Source of the DNA: Pontibacter sp. FD36
GTDB taxonomy: Bacteria > Bacteroidota > Bacteroidia > Cytophagales > Hymenobacteraceae
Direction of reading: 5' to 3'
DNA length: 64,000 bases
Assembly: GCF_015686655.1 (NCBI RefSeq)
Contig: NZ_JADPMP010000010.1
Location: 62,001-126,000 of the forward strand
In this document: in pieces, positions 1 through 8,501 of the stretch
Layout: every line of letters starts with the position of its first letter
How positions within the stretch are numbered: position 1 is the first letter of the stretch
The notes under the pieces: generated by a model
Database searches by the model: none
Seen by the model: the letters and a program-made list of their open reading frames with translations, nothing else
What the model was told of the DNA's origin: nothing
Made by a program: the position numbers and the translations under genes

Positions 1-80
1 TGGAGCGCATGGTCGACGGCAAACAGTTTCATGTGACCATACCTGAGTTTTCGCTTATCGTACCTTATAAGTTGAATTGA
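1..80 (+). CDS. C-terminal end of an unidentified protein (partial)
   Basis: The third frame is open from the window edge to a TGA at 78-80 and encodes about 25 residues ending in LIVPYKLN. The other two forward frames stop within the first 45 bases, so this is the likely 3' end of a gene that begins outside the window. Too little is present to assign a family. The stop is followed by AT-rich repeats. Confidence 0.5.
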   Translation, partial: ERMVDGKQFHVTIPEFSLIVPYKLN

Positions 81-240
81 TTGCTGATGGTTAAATTGCT
101 GAATTGTTAAATTATTTATACCTATTAATCGTAAATTCGGCTATACCTTTAAATTTGTAGTTTCTGCAGGATACATCAGATTCACTATTAGAACATCTTC
201 CAGAAAACAACAATTTAACCATCAACAATTTAACAATTAA
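79..240. repeat. AT-rich inverted repeat pair in the spacer
   Basis: Bases 79-113 read as GATGGTTAAATTG-type blocks, and bases 209-239 carry the opposite orientation (CAATTTAACCATCAACAATT). The two could pair across the spacer. A related string recurs at about 4916-4945. Two AGGTATA-type motifs (near 118 and 145) lie between the arms. No gene is visible in this spacer. Confidence 0.5.
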
Positions 241-243
241 GTT

Positions 244-1029
244 TTGCTTCCCTTCCACCTTGCGGCTAATTACCTGCTTTACCGCCTCAGGGCTTTTAAG
301 CTGCACGGAGTCCACTCCCCTTTCGTATTTGATCTGTACCATCATGTGATCCGGCACGATGGGGACTACTATGCCTATCCGCTGATTGAAGATTTGCGTG
401 CTTCGCTGCTGTTTGAGGATCGGACTATACCTGTCACCGATTTTGGAGCGGGGCCCAAGGCCGGACTGAAGAAAGACCGCAAAATCAGCTACATTGCCCG
501 CACCTCAGCCAAACCAGCCAAATATGCCCAACTGCTTTTCCGGTTGGTAGCACATTTCAGGCCCGGTACCGTTTTCGACCTGGGCACCTCCCTCGGTCTC
601 ACTAGCTCATACCTGGCGATGGGGAACAAACAGGCCAGCGTCTATACTTTTGAAGGATGCCCGTCGATAGCGGCAGAGGCAAAAGTAAATTTTGAAAAGC
701 TGGGTTTGCGCCATGTGCAGCAGGTTATTGGCAACCTGGATGACACATTGCCACAGCAACTGCAGGAAGTGAAGCAGCTGGATTTTGTGTTCTTCGACGG
801 GAATCACCGCTACGAACCCACCATGCGTTATTTCGAAGCCTGCCTGAGCAAGCACCACGAACACAGTGTGTTTGTAGTGGATGACCTCTATTGGTCAGCG
901 GAGATGAAGCAAGCCTGGCAGGAGATCAAGAAGCACCCGCAGGTATGCCAAACGGTTGACCTGTTCTACATCGGACTTGTCTTCTTCCGCAGGACCCAGC
1001 CGAAAGAGCATTTCACGCTGCTGTATTAA
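244..1029 (+). CDS. Class I SAM-dependent methyltransferase
   Basis: The 261-residue protein has a Rossmann-type SAM site at residues 110-118 (VFDLGTSLG), an acidic residue after strand 2 (TFEG, near 135) and a conserved FFDGNHRY segment near 183-190, as in O-methyltransferase-like proteins. The N-terminal HGVHSPFVFDLY segment is shared by a Bacteroidota family of this type. The substrate cannot be told from sequence. The only start upstream of the conserved N-terminus is TTG at 244. It converges with the next gene, and the two stop codons overlap by a few bases. Confidence 0.85.
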   Translation: MLPFHLAANYLLYRLRAFKLHGVHSPFVFDLYHHVIRHDGDYYAYPLIEDLRASLLFEDRTIPVTDFGAGPKAGLKKDRKISYIARTSAKPAKYAQLLFRLVAHFRPGTVFDLGTSLGLTSSYLAMGNKQASVYTFEGCPSIAAEAKVNFEKLGLRHVQQVIGNLDDTLPQQLQEVKQLDFVFFDGNHRYEPTMRYFEACLSKHHEHSVFVVDDLYWSAEMKQAWQEIKKHPQVCQTVDLFYIGLVFFRRTQPKEHFTLLY

Positions 1030-1802
1030 TCGTTTTCCTTTACCACATGCGCCTGCCAGCCGCCGTATACGCCATTAAACTCCTCCGCCAGTTGCCAAAG
1101 CCCTAAGGTAGTGGTATGGATCTCTTCCTCGGTAACAGGCTGCACTCTCTCTATTACTATGCTATAGGGAACATCAGATTCATTTTGGTTTACCCCCTCC
1201 TGCACCAGGGTATAGCCGGCTTCTCCCACGGCACTTTTGAAAGCAGTTCTGTCTTCCTCCGTCGCGAAACTAACGAAGTGTGATACAGAACGGGGAATAT
1301 GATGCTCGTCACCCTGCTCTTCCATCATGCGCAGAATACGGCTGTTTCGGATGCTTTGCATATCAGCAGGCTCCGGAAACAGGAAGTCCAGGTATAGGCC
1401 CCAGTCGCTATCAAGTAGGTTATTCGCTGCAAAGGTATAATTCGGAAACTGCTGCATGACGTTGGTAGCAATCACCTCCGGCAAAGCTTCCTGTCCGCTG
1501 TAGAAGTAAAAGCTGCGTTTGCCGTCGTGCAGCAGTTTGCCTACAAAGGCTGCTTGCAGGGAGTTCTGAAACGCCTCCACCAGTGCTTCTTCTATTGCCT
1601 CGAGCTGCTCCCACTCAGCTTCGTCAGCCGGAAAACCATCGGCATCGGGCTGCTGCAGCGCCACGACAAGTTCAAAAGCGCGGTGCTGTTCAGGTATAGG
1701 AGCCAGGTTTTCAAAAGCCAGATCGACGCTCACGCAAGCAGGGCGATCATTGATATCGCAGAAATAAACTTCCCACTCGGGGGTATAGGCAGGTACGGTC
1801 AT
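1026..1802 (-). CDS. DUF695 / RraB-like (ribonuclease E inhibitor-like) protein
   Basis: The 258-residue protein is acidic. Residues about 5-140 resemble DUF695 (starting TPEWEVYFCDINDRPA). Residues about 150-255 resemble the RraB fold (SRILRMMEEQGDEHHIPRSV, then a GYTLVQEG segment). In proteobacteria RraB binds RNase E and alters mRNA decay; here that role is only a family-based guess. It has no signal peptide or membrane segment, so it is probably cytoplasmic. It lies downstream of kdsA on the same strand but is separated from it by a terminator-like hairpin, so it is probably transcribed on its own. Confidence 0.75.
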   Translation of the reverse strand: MTVPAYTPEWEVYFCDINDRPACVSVDLAFENLAPIPEQHRAFELVVALQQPDADGFPADEAEWEQLEAIEEALVEAFQNSLQAAFVGKLLHDGKRSFYFYSGQEALPEVIATNVMQQFPNYTFAANNLLDSDWGLYLDFLFPEPADMQSIRNSRILRMMEEQGDEHHIPRSVSHFVSFATEEDRTAFKSAVGEAGYTLVQEGVNQNESDVPYSIVIERVQPVTEEEIHTTTLGLWQLAEEFNGVYGGWQAHVVKEND

Positions 1803-1819
1803 AGGTATAATCTGAAAGA

Positions 1820-1857
1820 AATAAGGAGAGCATCAACCACGGTCAATGCTCTCCTTT
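1820..1857 (-). terminator. Terminator-like hairpin downstream of kdsA
   Basis: Perfect 11-bp arms AAGGAGAGCAT (1823-1833) and ATGCTCTCCTT (1846-1856) with a 12-base loop. On the minus strand the stem is followed by ATTTCTTT, a moderate T-tract. It sits just after the kdsA stop codon. Confidence 0.7.
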
Positions 1858-1875
1858 GATACGTTAAAAGGCTGC

Positions 1876-2691
1876 TTAGCGAATAGCCTGGCGAATACGC
1901 ACTAATTTCTGGAGCATGCCTTCGAGCTGGTCAAGTGGCAGCATATTGGCTCCGTCCGATTTCGCTATCGATGGCTGCGGGTGCGTTTCGATGAACAGAC
2001 CGTCTGCTCCCACCGCAATAGCTGCTTTTGCAATCGTCTCAATCAGGGCTGGTTTGCCACCCGTCACACCGGAGCTTTGGTTCGGCTGCTGCAGCGAATG
2101 CGTCACGTCCATCACCACTGGCACACCATTCGTCTGCATTTCAGGCAGGTTGCGGAAGTCCACCACCATATCTGAGTAGCCAAAGCTGTTGCCACGGTCG
2201 GTTAGGATCACTTTGTCGTTTCCGAACTCGCGTACCTTATCCACGGCAAATCGCATGGCCTCGCCTGACAGGAACTGCCCTTTTTTGATGTTTACCACCT
2301 TGCTTGTTTTAGCGGCTGCCACGAGCAGGTCGGTCTGACGGCACAGGAAAGCCGGGATCTGGAGCACATCCACATACTCAGCAGCCATAGCCGCCTCGTT
2401 GCTCTCGTGAATATCCGTTACGGTTGGTATATCAAAAGTCTGGCTCACCTTCTGCAGGATACGCAGCGCCTTCTCGTCGCCTATACCTGTAAATGAGTCC
2501 AGGCGGGAACGGTTGGCTTTGCGGTAAGAGCCTTTAAAGATCAAGGGAATCTCCAGCTTGTCGGTAATGGTAACAAGTCGCTCGGCTATCTGTAGGGCCA
2601 TTTCCTCACCTTCAATAGCGCATGGGCCAGCCATCAAAAAGAAGTTGCCAGAGTCTGTATGTTTTAATTTCGGTATTTCGAACATAGTCAA
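1876..2691 (-). CDS. kdsA: 3-deoxy-8-phosphooctulonate (KDO-8-phosphate) synthase
   Basis: The enzyme condenses phosphoenolpyruvate with arabinose-5-phosphate to make KDO-8-phosphate for the LPS inner core, in the cytoplasm. The 271 residues fit the family length. Diagnostic segments are MAGPCAIEG near residues 20-28, FKGSYRKANRSR, and DVTHSLQQPNQSSGVTGG. The Cys in AGPC (residue 24) is the position that binds metal in class II enzymes and is Asn in the metal-independent E. coli type, so a metal-dependent enzyme is predicted. The start could be ATG at residue 1 or residue 3. It is flanked by a promoter-like element upstream and a hairpin downstream, so it is likely monocistronic. Confidence 0.96.
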   Translation of the reverse strand: MTMFEIPKLKHTDSGNFFLMAGPCAIEGEEMALQIAERLVTITDKLEIPLIFKGSYRKANRSRLDSFTGIGDEKALRILQKVSQTFDIPTVTDIHESNEAAMAAEYVDVLQIPAFLCRQTDLLVAAAKTSKVVNIKKGQFLSGEAMRFAVDKVREFGNDKVILTDRGNSFGYSDMVVDFRNLPEMQTNGVPVVMDVTHSLQQPNQSSGVTGGKPALIETIAKAAIAVGADGLFIETHPQPSIAKSDGANMLPLDQLEGMLQKLVRIRQAIR

Positions 2692-2717
2692 TTGCTTGGT
2701 TTATACCTTTCGGTCTG

Positions 2718-2725
2718 CAAATTTA
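2718..2725 (-). promoter_or_regulatory. Possible -7 element for kdsA
   Basis: On the minus strand the bases read TAAATTTG, matching the Bacteroidota -7 consensus TAnnTTTG, 27 bases before the kdsA start codon. No clear TTG was found at the usual -33 spacing, so only half of the promoter is supported. Confidence 0.35.
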
Positions 2726-2786
2726 GTCAGATGCAGGGGAATTAGGAAATGAGTTATGGTTGATTGCTAATTGTTGATTGTTGATT

Positions 2787-2990
2787 GTCTGAATCTTTAT
2801 ATAGGGCCCCTACCCCAAGGATTTACAGGATTTAAGGATTCACAGGATTCTCACTGTCGATTGTACTTTAAATTAATCCTGAACATTACGAAATCAATTG
2901 TTCTACTAGTTCAATCCTGAAAATCCATTAATCCTGATTCAGACAAATTATACCTGGGCACGATTCGGACAGGTCACGACCTGTCCCTAC
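2787..2990. repeat. Modular intergenic repeat, copy A
   Basis: The element is bounded by an inverted pair, GTCTGAATC (2787-2795) and GATTCAGAC (2936-2944), with many AGGATT/AATCCT pairs between them. It ends in a hairpin with 9-bp arms GGACAGGTC and GACCTGTCC (2967-2986). Bases 2787-2824 are identical, in reverse orientation, to 18176-18213. Bases 2936-2972 match 18205-18241 with one difference. It fills most of the spacer between kdsA and the next gene, and no ORF is supported there. Confidence 0.75.
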
Positions 2991-3017
2991 GAAATCAAAC
3001 AAATCCCCTTCTAACTC

Positions 3018-3611
3018 TCAAACTCCCAACCTCCTCAATTCCACAAACAGTTCCCTCCCCTGCCTTGGCGGAATGGAGTTATAAGAAGTTTCGAAGTGGA
3101 GAAACTCGAAATAGGGCTCGAAATAGGTGCGGTACTCTTCGCGACTGCCACCGAAGGGTGGACCTGAGTGTTCGAAGGTAGTGTCGAAAAGGAGGCCGAC
3201 CAGTTTCCCGCCAGGCACAAGTAAATTAGCGCATTGGCGGGCATAGTCTGCACGGAGCTTTGGGTCGATGGCGCAGAAAAAGGTTTGCTCTACGATCAGG
3301 TCATATTTGCCCCCGAGCTCAAAGAAGTCCTGAAGCAGCAATTGATCCTTGGGGAAGTCCGGCACCCGTTCGGAGAAGTGATGAAGTGGCGCCTCGGCAA
3401 CATCAACTATATAGGTATGTGTGAAACCTTTACGGAACAAATATTCCGCTTCGTATGCGTTGCCGCATCCCGGAACCAGTATGCGTTGACCTGTGTTAGG
3501 CATCTGATTGAAATAATCGCGGAGCGGAGGCGTTATAGCCCCAACATCCCAACCCGTCTGGCCCAGTTGGTAGCGGTTTTGCCAGTAGTCGGCATTAAAT
3601 TCTTGTTTCAT
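3018..3611 (-). CDS. TPMT-family SAM-dependent methyltransferase
   Basis: The 197-residue protein has the thiopurine methyltransferase signature: YWQNRYQLGQTGWDVG at residues 9-24 and the SAM-binding segment ILVPGCGNAYEAEYL at about 45-59, followed by VEQTFFCAIDP. Family members methylate thiols or halides and related small nucleophiles; the natural substrate is not clear. It is cytoplasmic, with no signal peptide. It is divergent from the coiled-coil membrane protein, with 76 bases between the starts. Confidence 0.88.
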   Translation of the reverse strand: MKQEFNADYWQNRYQLGQTGWDVGAITPPLRDYFNQMPNTGQRILVPGCGNAYEAEYLFRKGFTHTYIVDVAEAPLHHFSERVPDFPKDQLLLQDFFELGGKYDLIVEQTFFCAIDPKLRADYARQCANLLVPGGKLVGLLFDTTFEHSGPPFGGSREEYRTYFEPYFEFLHFETSYNSIPPRQGRELFVELRRLGV

Positions 3612-3687
3612 CTTGTATGATAATAGCTCAAAAGTCTTAAATTTGAAACTTGCATACGCACCATTCCAGGCAGCAAAAGCTTAAAAT

Positions 3688-4668
3688 ATGAGTACGCTGG
3701 AAAAAAAAGACACCCAAAAAGAACATCAGCCCATGAACCCTTCTGAAAAAAGAAGCAACCGCAAACTCCTGATTAGTGGCCTCCTTGTCATCCTGATCAG
3801 CATTAACGGTATCCTGCTTTACATGAATTATCAGAAAAAAGAGAAAAACGAGGAGCAGGCCGAGGTGATCCGTGTGAAAGATAAAGAACTGGAGAACCAG
3901 ATAAAAGTTTACGAAGCCCTGAAGGCTGATTTTGAGCGCCAGAGCCAGGAACTGCAGGCGATGGGTCTCGAGAACGACTCGCTGGAGGCACAGATCGCGT
4001 CTATTTCTTCCGACCTGAATGAGCTGCGAGGCTTCCGCAAGAGCAGCTACAGCCTGGCTGACCAGCGCCGCTTCCGCGACCGTGCCCAGGCTTTTGAGCA
4101 GCAACTGAAACAGAAAGACCAGGAAATCGCTACGCTGAAGCAGGACAATGAAGTGCTCTTCACAGAAAACACATCGCTCAAAACGACTCAAAACCGACTG
4201 AGCGATAGCCTCACCACCATGAAGACCACCAACGAAACGCTGGTAGAGAAGGTAAAAGTGGCCTCGAGACTCGAAGCGCAGCGCATGAATGTTTTTGCGG
4301 TAAATAAGCGCGGCAAAGAGCTGGATGACAAGAACAATGAATTCAGAATGAGAAACGTGGAGAAGATCCGCGTGACCTTTAACCTGGGTAAGAACGATGT
4401 AGCACCACGTGAGCCAAAGACGATTTACATGCGTCTGATCGAGCCGGATGGCGCCGCCCTGTATAATCTTTCTACTGGTTCAGGTTCGTTTGAGATTGAC
4501 GGCGAGGACATGTACTACACCGCTAAGCGCGACATTGTGTTTGATAACACGCAGCAGCAGGTGAGCTTTGTTTACAACAAGAACGCAGAGTATAAGAAAG
4601 GCCAGCATACCATTGAGCTGTATGCTGACGGCTTCCTGATCGGATCAACTAACTTTGTGCTGAAATAA
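3688..4668 (+). CDS. Membrane-anchored coiled-coil protein of unknown function
   Basis: The 326 residues consist of a short charged N-terminus, one membrane helix at about 27-47 (LLISGLLVILISINGILLYM), and a long charged coiled-coil-like stretch at about 50-215 rich in E, K, Q and L. A compact C-terminal domain of about 100 residues follows (VEKIRVTFNLGKNDVAPREP onward), which looks beta-rich. The layout suggests a periplasmic rod anchored in the inner membrane. I do not recognise a named family. It is followed by a strong terminator and appears to be a single-gene unit. ATG at residue 16 is an alternative start. Confidence 0.75.
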   Translation: MSTLEKKDTQKEHQPMNPSEKRSNRKLLISGLLVILISINGILLYMNYQKKEKNEEQAEVIRVKDKELENQIKVYEALKADFERQSQELQAMGLENDSLEAQIASISSDLNELRGFRKSSYSLADQRRFRDRAQAFEQQLKQKDQEIATLKQDNEVLFTENTSLKTTQNRLSDSLTTMKTTNETLVEKVKVASRLEAQRMNVFAVNKRGKELDDKNNEFRMRNVEKIRVTFNLGKNDVAPREPKTIYMRLIEPDGAALYNLSTGSGSFEIDGEDMYYTAKRDIVFDNTQQQVSFVYNKNAEYKKGQHTIELYADGFLIGSTNFVLK

Positions 4669-4690
4669 CACTTAAACCCTAAAGTCTGAA

Positions 4691-4719
4691 AGCCCCTGCC
4701 CTTAGGCCGGGGCTTTTTT
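4691..4719 (+). terminator. Rho-independent terminator
   Basis: Arms AGCCCC (4691-4696) and GGGGCT (4709-4714), extended by an inner GCC/GGC pairing, followed by TTTTTT. It lies 23 bases after the coiled-coil gene. Confidence 0.85.
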
Positions 4720-4858
4720 GTTAGCAATGTCGTCGTTTTGGGAGTTGGTTTGTTTCATGCATGATAACTATCTCCTAGGACTTAACACAGCGAATCTCCA
4801 GGAAGTGATGTAGCGCGTATGACGGCTAAGTCATTCCTGTTTCAAAGTACAGCCATCG

Positions 4859-4886
4859 TGCGGACAGGTCGCGACCCGTCCCTACC
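4859..4886. repeat. Intergenic hairpin repeat, copy C
   Basis: GGACAGGTC-GC-GACCCGTCC followed by CCTAC, a near copy of the hairpin at 2967-2990 and of the degenerate one at 18237-18258. It is followed by an AGGTATA motif and an AT-rich CATCAACAATTTAAC string related to 209-239. The rest of the 4720-4956 spacer shows no gene. Confidence 0.65.
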
Positions 4887-4956
4887 ATCAAGAATAGGTA
4901 TAGCTGATATAACAATTCAGCCATCAACAATTTAACAATCAACATGTAAATCCATA

Positions 4957-4986
4957 AAAAAAACCCTATCCTGAGGAAAGGGTTTT
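4957..4986 (-). terminator. Rho-independent terminator of cphA
   Basis: AAACCCT and AGGGTTT arms flank a short loop. On the minus strand the stem is followed by a run of seven T. It lies about 60 bases after the cphA stop. Confidence 0.8.
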
Positions 4987-5048
4987 AGTCCATCGTTCAC
5001 ATGAAATTCTCTAACGCAGGCGTTAGAATTTAATCAACAAGAAAATTT

Positions 5049-7679
5049 TTACTCCACCAGCATACTGCTGCGGTGCTGTATTACTTTAAAGCTCTCCACC
5101 ATCTTCACCGATTCGTGGACGTCTTCCGTGAAAATCGCTACAAAGGACTCCGGCTCAGCGTTTTCCAGCGCATAGGCGATGGCACGCATCTCTTCCGGAA
5201 TCACCTTCACTTGCTTATGTGGTGCCACGTCTTCTATACCTTGCATCATTGGCAAAGTGATCTCCTCAGGTGTCTTCCCGCGCAGGTCGTTGTCGAGGCG
5301 AATGATGATCTCGTCAAAGATCTCGCCTGCAACTCGCCCTATCTCGTAGAAATCTTCTGTCCTGCGGTCGCCAACGCCAGCGATGACACCAACCTTGCGC
5401 GTCACGTCCAGATCTTCCATAAAGCCACCGATGGCCTTCAGACCGCCCACGTTGTGTGCATAGTCCACGAGCACCTCGAAGTTCGGGAACTGGAACAGGT
5501 TCATGCGGCCCGGCGTTTTGTCCGGTGAAGGTATAAAGGTGCGCAGGCCACGCTTAATGTCTTCTATGTCAAAGTGCGATACATAGCCAGCCAACGCAGC
5601 AGCCAGTATGTTCTCTATATTAAATTTCGCTTTTCCTCCAAAAGTCAGCGGCACGTCAGCCACTCGATCTATCCGGATCTTGTAGCTGTTTTTGAAGATC
5701 GAGATATACCCGTTTTCAAAAACCGCCGCCAGTCCCCCTTTGGCAATGTGCTTGAGTATGCGCGGATTGTTTTCGTCCATACTAAAGAAAGCTACCTTAC
5801 ATTTCAGCTCCTCTGCCATCGCATACACCAGGTCATCATCAGCGTTCAGAATGGCGTAACCATCTTTGCTCACGCTCTTCGGGATAACCGATTTCACCTT
5901 CGCCAGGTCCTCCAGCGTATGGATGTCACGCAGACCCAGGTGGTCGGAGCTTACGTTCGTCACAATGCCAATATCGCACTGATCGAACCCAAGGCCTGAG
6001 CGCAGCAAGCCTCCCCGGGCGCACTCCAGCACTGCAAAGTTCACGGTCGGGTCCTTGAGCACAAACTGTGCACTGTAAGCCCCTGTCGTATCACCCTTCT
6101 CAAGCAGCTTGTCCTGTATGTAGATCCCCTCAGTAGTGGTATACCCAACCTGATAACCCTTGCTCTTAACCATGTGCGCAATCAGGCGTGTGGTAGTGGT
6201 CTTACCGTTGGTCCCCGTCACAGCCACAATCGGGATGCGGGCGGGCTTGCCATGCGGAAACAGCATATCGATCACCGGCTCGGCCACATTACGCGGCAAA
6301 CCGTAGGTTGGCGAAATGTGCATCCTGAAGCCAGGGGCTGCATTTACCTCCAGTACAGCACCTCCTGCTTCGTTAAGCGGGATAGCAATGTCGGTTGTCA
6401 TCACGTCGATGCCGCAGATATCCAGCCCCACTAGACCGGCAATTCGCTCGGCCATCAGGATGTTGTAAGGATCTACTAAGTCAGTAACGTCAGTTGCAGT
6501 GCCTCCAGTACTTATGTTCGCCGTACTTTTCAGGTATAGCACCTCCCCTTCGGGCAGAACAGACTGATTAGTAAGGTCTTTAGCCTTTAAAATATTTTTG
6601 GTGTGTTGATCAATTTTTATGCGGGTCAGAGCCTTTTCGTGCCCCACTCCCCTACGCGGGTCTTTGTTCTCCAGGTCGACCAGCTGCTTGATCGTGGAGA
6701 CGCCGTCGCCGGTTATCATAGCCGGAGTGCGCTTGGCGGCTGCCACAAACTTTTTGTTTATGACCAGCAGGCGGAAGTCAAAGCCCTGAATGTAGCGCTC
6801 TACCAGCACGGCCTCCGAGTATTTCTGAGCGGCTGCCAATCCTTTGACCGCGTCTTTCCAGTTCGTGATGTTGATGGTAGCGCCTTTGCCGTGGTTGCCG
6901 TCCAGCGGCTTAAGCACCAGTGGGTACCCCAGCCTGTCCACGGCTCGCTTCAGCTCCTCCTGATCATACACAGTAGTGCCATTGGGAACAGGTATACCCG
7001 CTTCCTCGAGCAGTTCTTTGGTAGCGTTCTTGTCTCCGGCTATCTCCACGGCAAAGCAGGCAGTGCCGCAGGTCATGGTGGCCTGTATGCGCTTCTGGTT
7101 CACACCATACCCCAGCTGTATAAGCGAGTGACGGTTGAGGCGGATATGAGGTATACCGCGACTCTGCGCCTCTGATACAATAGAGTAAGTACTCGGTCCG
7201 AAATACTCGTCTTCCCGGATCTGGTGCAGCCGGTCGATGTCTTCGTCAAGTTTATACTTCTCACCTTTGATGAGCGCTTCAGTAATGCGCAAGGCAGCAT
7301 GGGCCGCGTACTCACCGGCGCGCTCTTCCTGGTATGAGAAAATAACGAAATGCGTACCCTGCTCGTGGGCCATGTAACAGCGCCCGTAGCCGCTCTCCAT
7401 ACCGGCCTGAGTTTGTAGCTCCAGCGCGATGTGCTGCACGACGTGAGCGAAGGTAGTGCCTTCCTCCACCGATTTAAAGAAACCGCCTTCCACGCCCGCA
7501 GCAGCCCGGTGGGCATACATTTCGGGGAGCAGTCGATTGAGTCGGGTAGCGAAGCCGGGCACTTCGTGGGTAAGGGTATCAGCCAGTTCTTCCAGGTCCA
7601 GCTTGAGTACGATAATTTTGGGATGCTCAACAGACCAGAAATTTGGTCCGCGCATGATGCGCAAGTCTGTAATCTTCAT
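5049..7679 (-). CDS. cphA: Cyanophycin synthetase
   Basis: CphA alternately adds Asp and Arg to build the nitrogen reserve polymer cyanophycin, using ATP. The 876 residues match the family length. The order is an N-terminal domain (about 1-160), an ATP-grasp domain (about 210-470, with GNHGKGATINI at 261-271 and VLEVNAAPGF at 442-451), then a Mur-ligase-like domain with P-loop GTNGKTTT at 489-496. The TANISTGGTATDVTD segment near 386-400 is typical of the family. No cyanophycinase or isoaspartyl dipeptidase lies beside it in this window, although these often accompany cphA. A terminator follows and a gene-free stretch precedes it, so it is transcribed alone. I see no truncation. Confidence 0.95.
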   Translation of the reverse strand: MKITDLRIMRGPNFWSVEHPKIIVLKLDLEELADTLTHEVPGFATRLNRLLPEMYAHRAAAGVEGGFFKSVEEGTTFAHVVQHIALELQTQAGMESGYGRCYMAHEQGTHFVIFSYQEERAGEYAAHAALRITEALIKGEKYKLDEDIDRLHQIREDEYFGPSTYSIVSEAQSRGIPHIRLNRHSLIQLGYGVNQKRIQATMTCGTACFAVEIAGDKNATKELLEEAGIPVPNGTTVYDQEELKRAVDRLGYPLVLKPLDGNHGKGATINITNWKDAVKGLAAAQKYSEAVLVERYIQGFDFRLLVINKKFVAAAKRTPAMITGDGVSTIKQLVDLENKDPRRGVGHEKALTRIKIDQHTKNILKAKDLTNQSVLPEGEVLYLKSTANISTGGTATDVTDLVDPYNILMAERIAGLVGLDICGIDVMTTDIAIPLNEAGGAVLEVNAAPGFRMHISPTYGLPRNVAEPVIDMLFPHGKPARIPIVAVTGTNGKTTTTRLIAHMVKSKGYQVGYTTTEGIYIQDKLLEKGDTTGAYSAQFVLKDPTVNFAVLECARGGLLRSGLGFDQCDIGIVTNVSSDHLGLRDIHTLEDLAKVKSVIPKSVSKDGYAILNADDDLVYAMAEELKCKVAFFSMDENNPRILKHIAKGGLAAVFENGYISIFKNSYKIRIDRVADVPLTFGGKAKFNIENILAAALAGYVSHFDIEDIKRGLRTFIPSPDKTPGRMNLFQFPNFEVLVDYAHNVGGLKAIGGFMEDLDVTRKVGVIAGVGDRRTEDFYEIGRVAGEIFDEIIIRLDNDLRGKTPEEITLPMMQGIEDVAPHKQVKVIPEEMRAIAYALENAEPESFVAIFTEDVHESVKMVESFKVIQHRSSMLVE

Positions 7680-8260
7680 GGGAATGGGTAAGCAGCTTGT
7701 TTTGCCTGTCAGCTATGTTGTAGGTGTTGAGAGATACAGCAATAGTAGAATTGCCTGCTTGCAATACGTTATACGTTGACAAAGGATATAGCCGCTTTTG
7801 AAAATTTAGTACGCTTGAAAGGAAGCTATTCGGAATTAGCTACTTAGGTACAGGAAAGCGTTCAGACAGGTTGGAAAGCTTAGTTGAGTGCTTTGGGAAT
7901 GATTGTCATCCCCCTACCCCCTTCGAAGGGGGACTCTTGCTATATCTGCCACATTACAGGTATAAGCCTTGTAGCATCTGTCACGTAACACTGGCAGGTA
8001 TAGCAAGACTAACTCGCACCCTAGCTATGAAACAAGCAGCGGCGCCGTGTGCGCTTTTCGGCGCTCCACTGTTCGAGCGTTCAGCGAGTTTGGAGCGTCT
8101 TGATTTTTTTGCTTACTTTTTTCATCAAGGAAAAAAGTAAGGCCCGCCCGGCCAGGGCATAAGGTGCCCGCCTGGCTAAGGCAATCTATGAAACAGGTCA
8201 GGTTGCTATACCTTCAGCCACCGCTTTGCAAAAAGCAAACTTCCTCAAGAAGGAGAGGAC
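7680..8260. other. Gene-free stretch with strong hairpins
   Basis: No credible gene is seen in about 580 bases. It contains a perfect 16-base palindrome CCCCCTTCGAAGGGGG (7917-7932), and a 12-bp perfect stem CTTACTTTTTTC / GAAAAAAGTAAG with a 6-base loop (8112-8141). A GC-rich GCCCGCC segment and several AGGTATA motifs (near 7960, 7997 and 8211) follow or lie between. The 89-codon open frame at 7871-8140 runs through both hairpins and is probably not a gene. The upstream region of cphA must lie at its left end. Confidence 0.6.
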
Positions 8261-8299
8261 AAAAAAAATCGCCCGGTCATGTATACAGACCGGGCGATC
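8261..8299 (-). terminator. Terminator of the tRNA-Cys gene
   Basis: Perfect stem ATCGCCCGGTC / GACCGGGCGAT around the loop ATGTATACA. On the minus strand it is followed by eight T. It lies directly after the tRNA. Confidence 0.88.
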
Positions 8300-8305
8300 A
8301 AGAAG

Positions 8306-8376
8306 AGGTAACGAGCGGATTCGAACCGCTGTAGCAGCTTTTGCAGAGCTGAGCCTAGCCACTCGGCCACGTTACC
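8306..8376 (-). tRNA. tRNA-Cys (GCA anticodon)
   Basis: On the minus strand the acceptor arms GGTAACG and CGTTACC pair over 7 bp, with discriminator U as expected for tRNA-Cys. The anticodon loop CTGCAAA gives GCA. The T-arm GCGGTTCGAATCCGC is canonical. The length is 71 bases without CCA, which is not encoded. Confidence 0.95.
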
Positions 8377-8501
8377 CTGATTGGAGTGCAAATATAAGCA
8401 GAGAAGTATGCTTGTCAAACAATCAGGTCATATTTTTTAAACGCCAATAGGTATAGCGTTCATAATAAGCCCCTTATTTTTCAATACAACTGTTGCGATT
8501 T

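Noticed and set aside
3637-4191. 184-codon minus-strand frame opposite the coiled-coil protein
   Set aside because: Its Leu/Phe/Val-rich translation is the antisense of a Glu/Lys/Gln-rich coiled coil, a common artefact.
7871-8140. 89-codon frame in the spacer between cphA and tRNA-Cys
   Set aside because: It runs through two strong hairpins and a low-complexity block, and has no family features.
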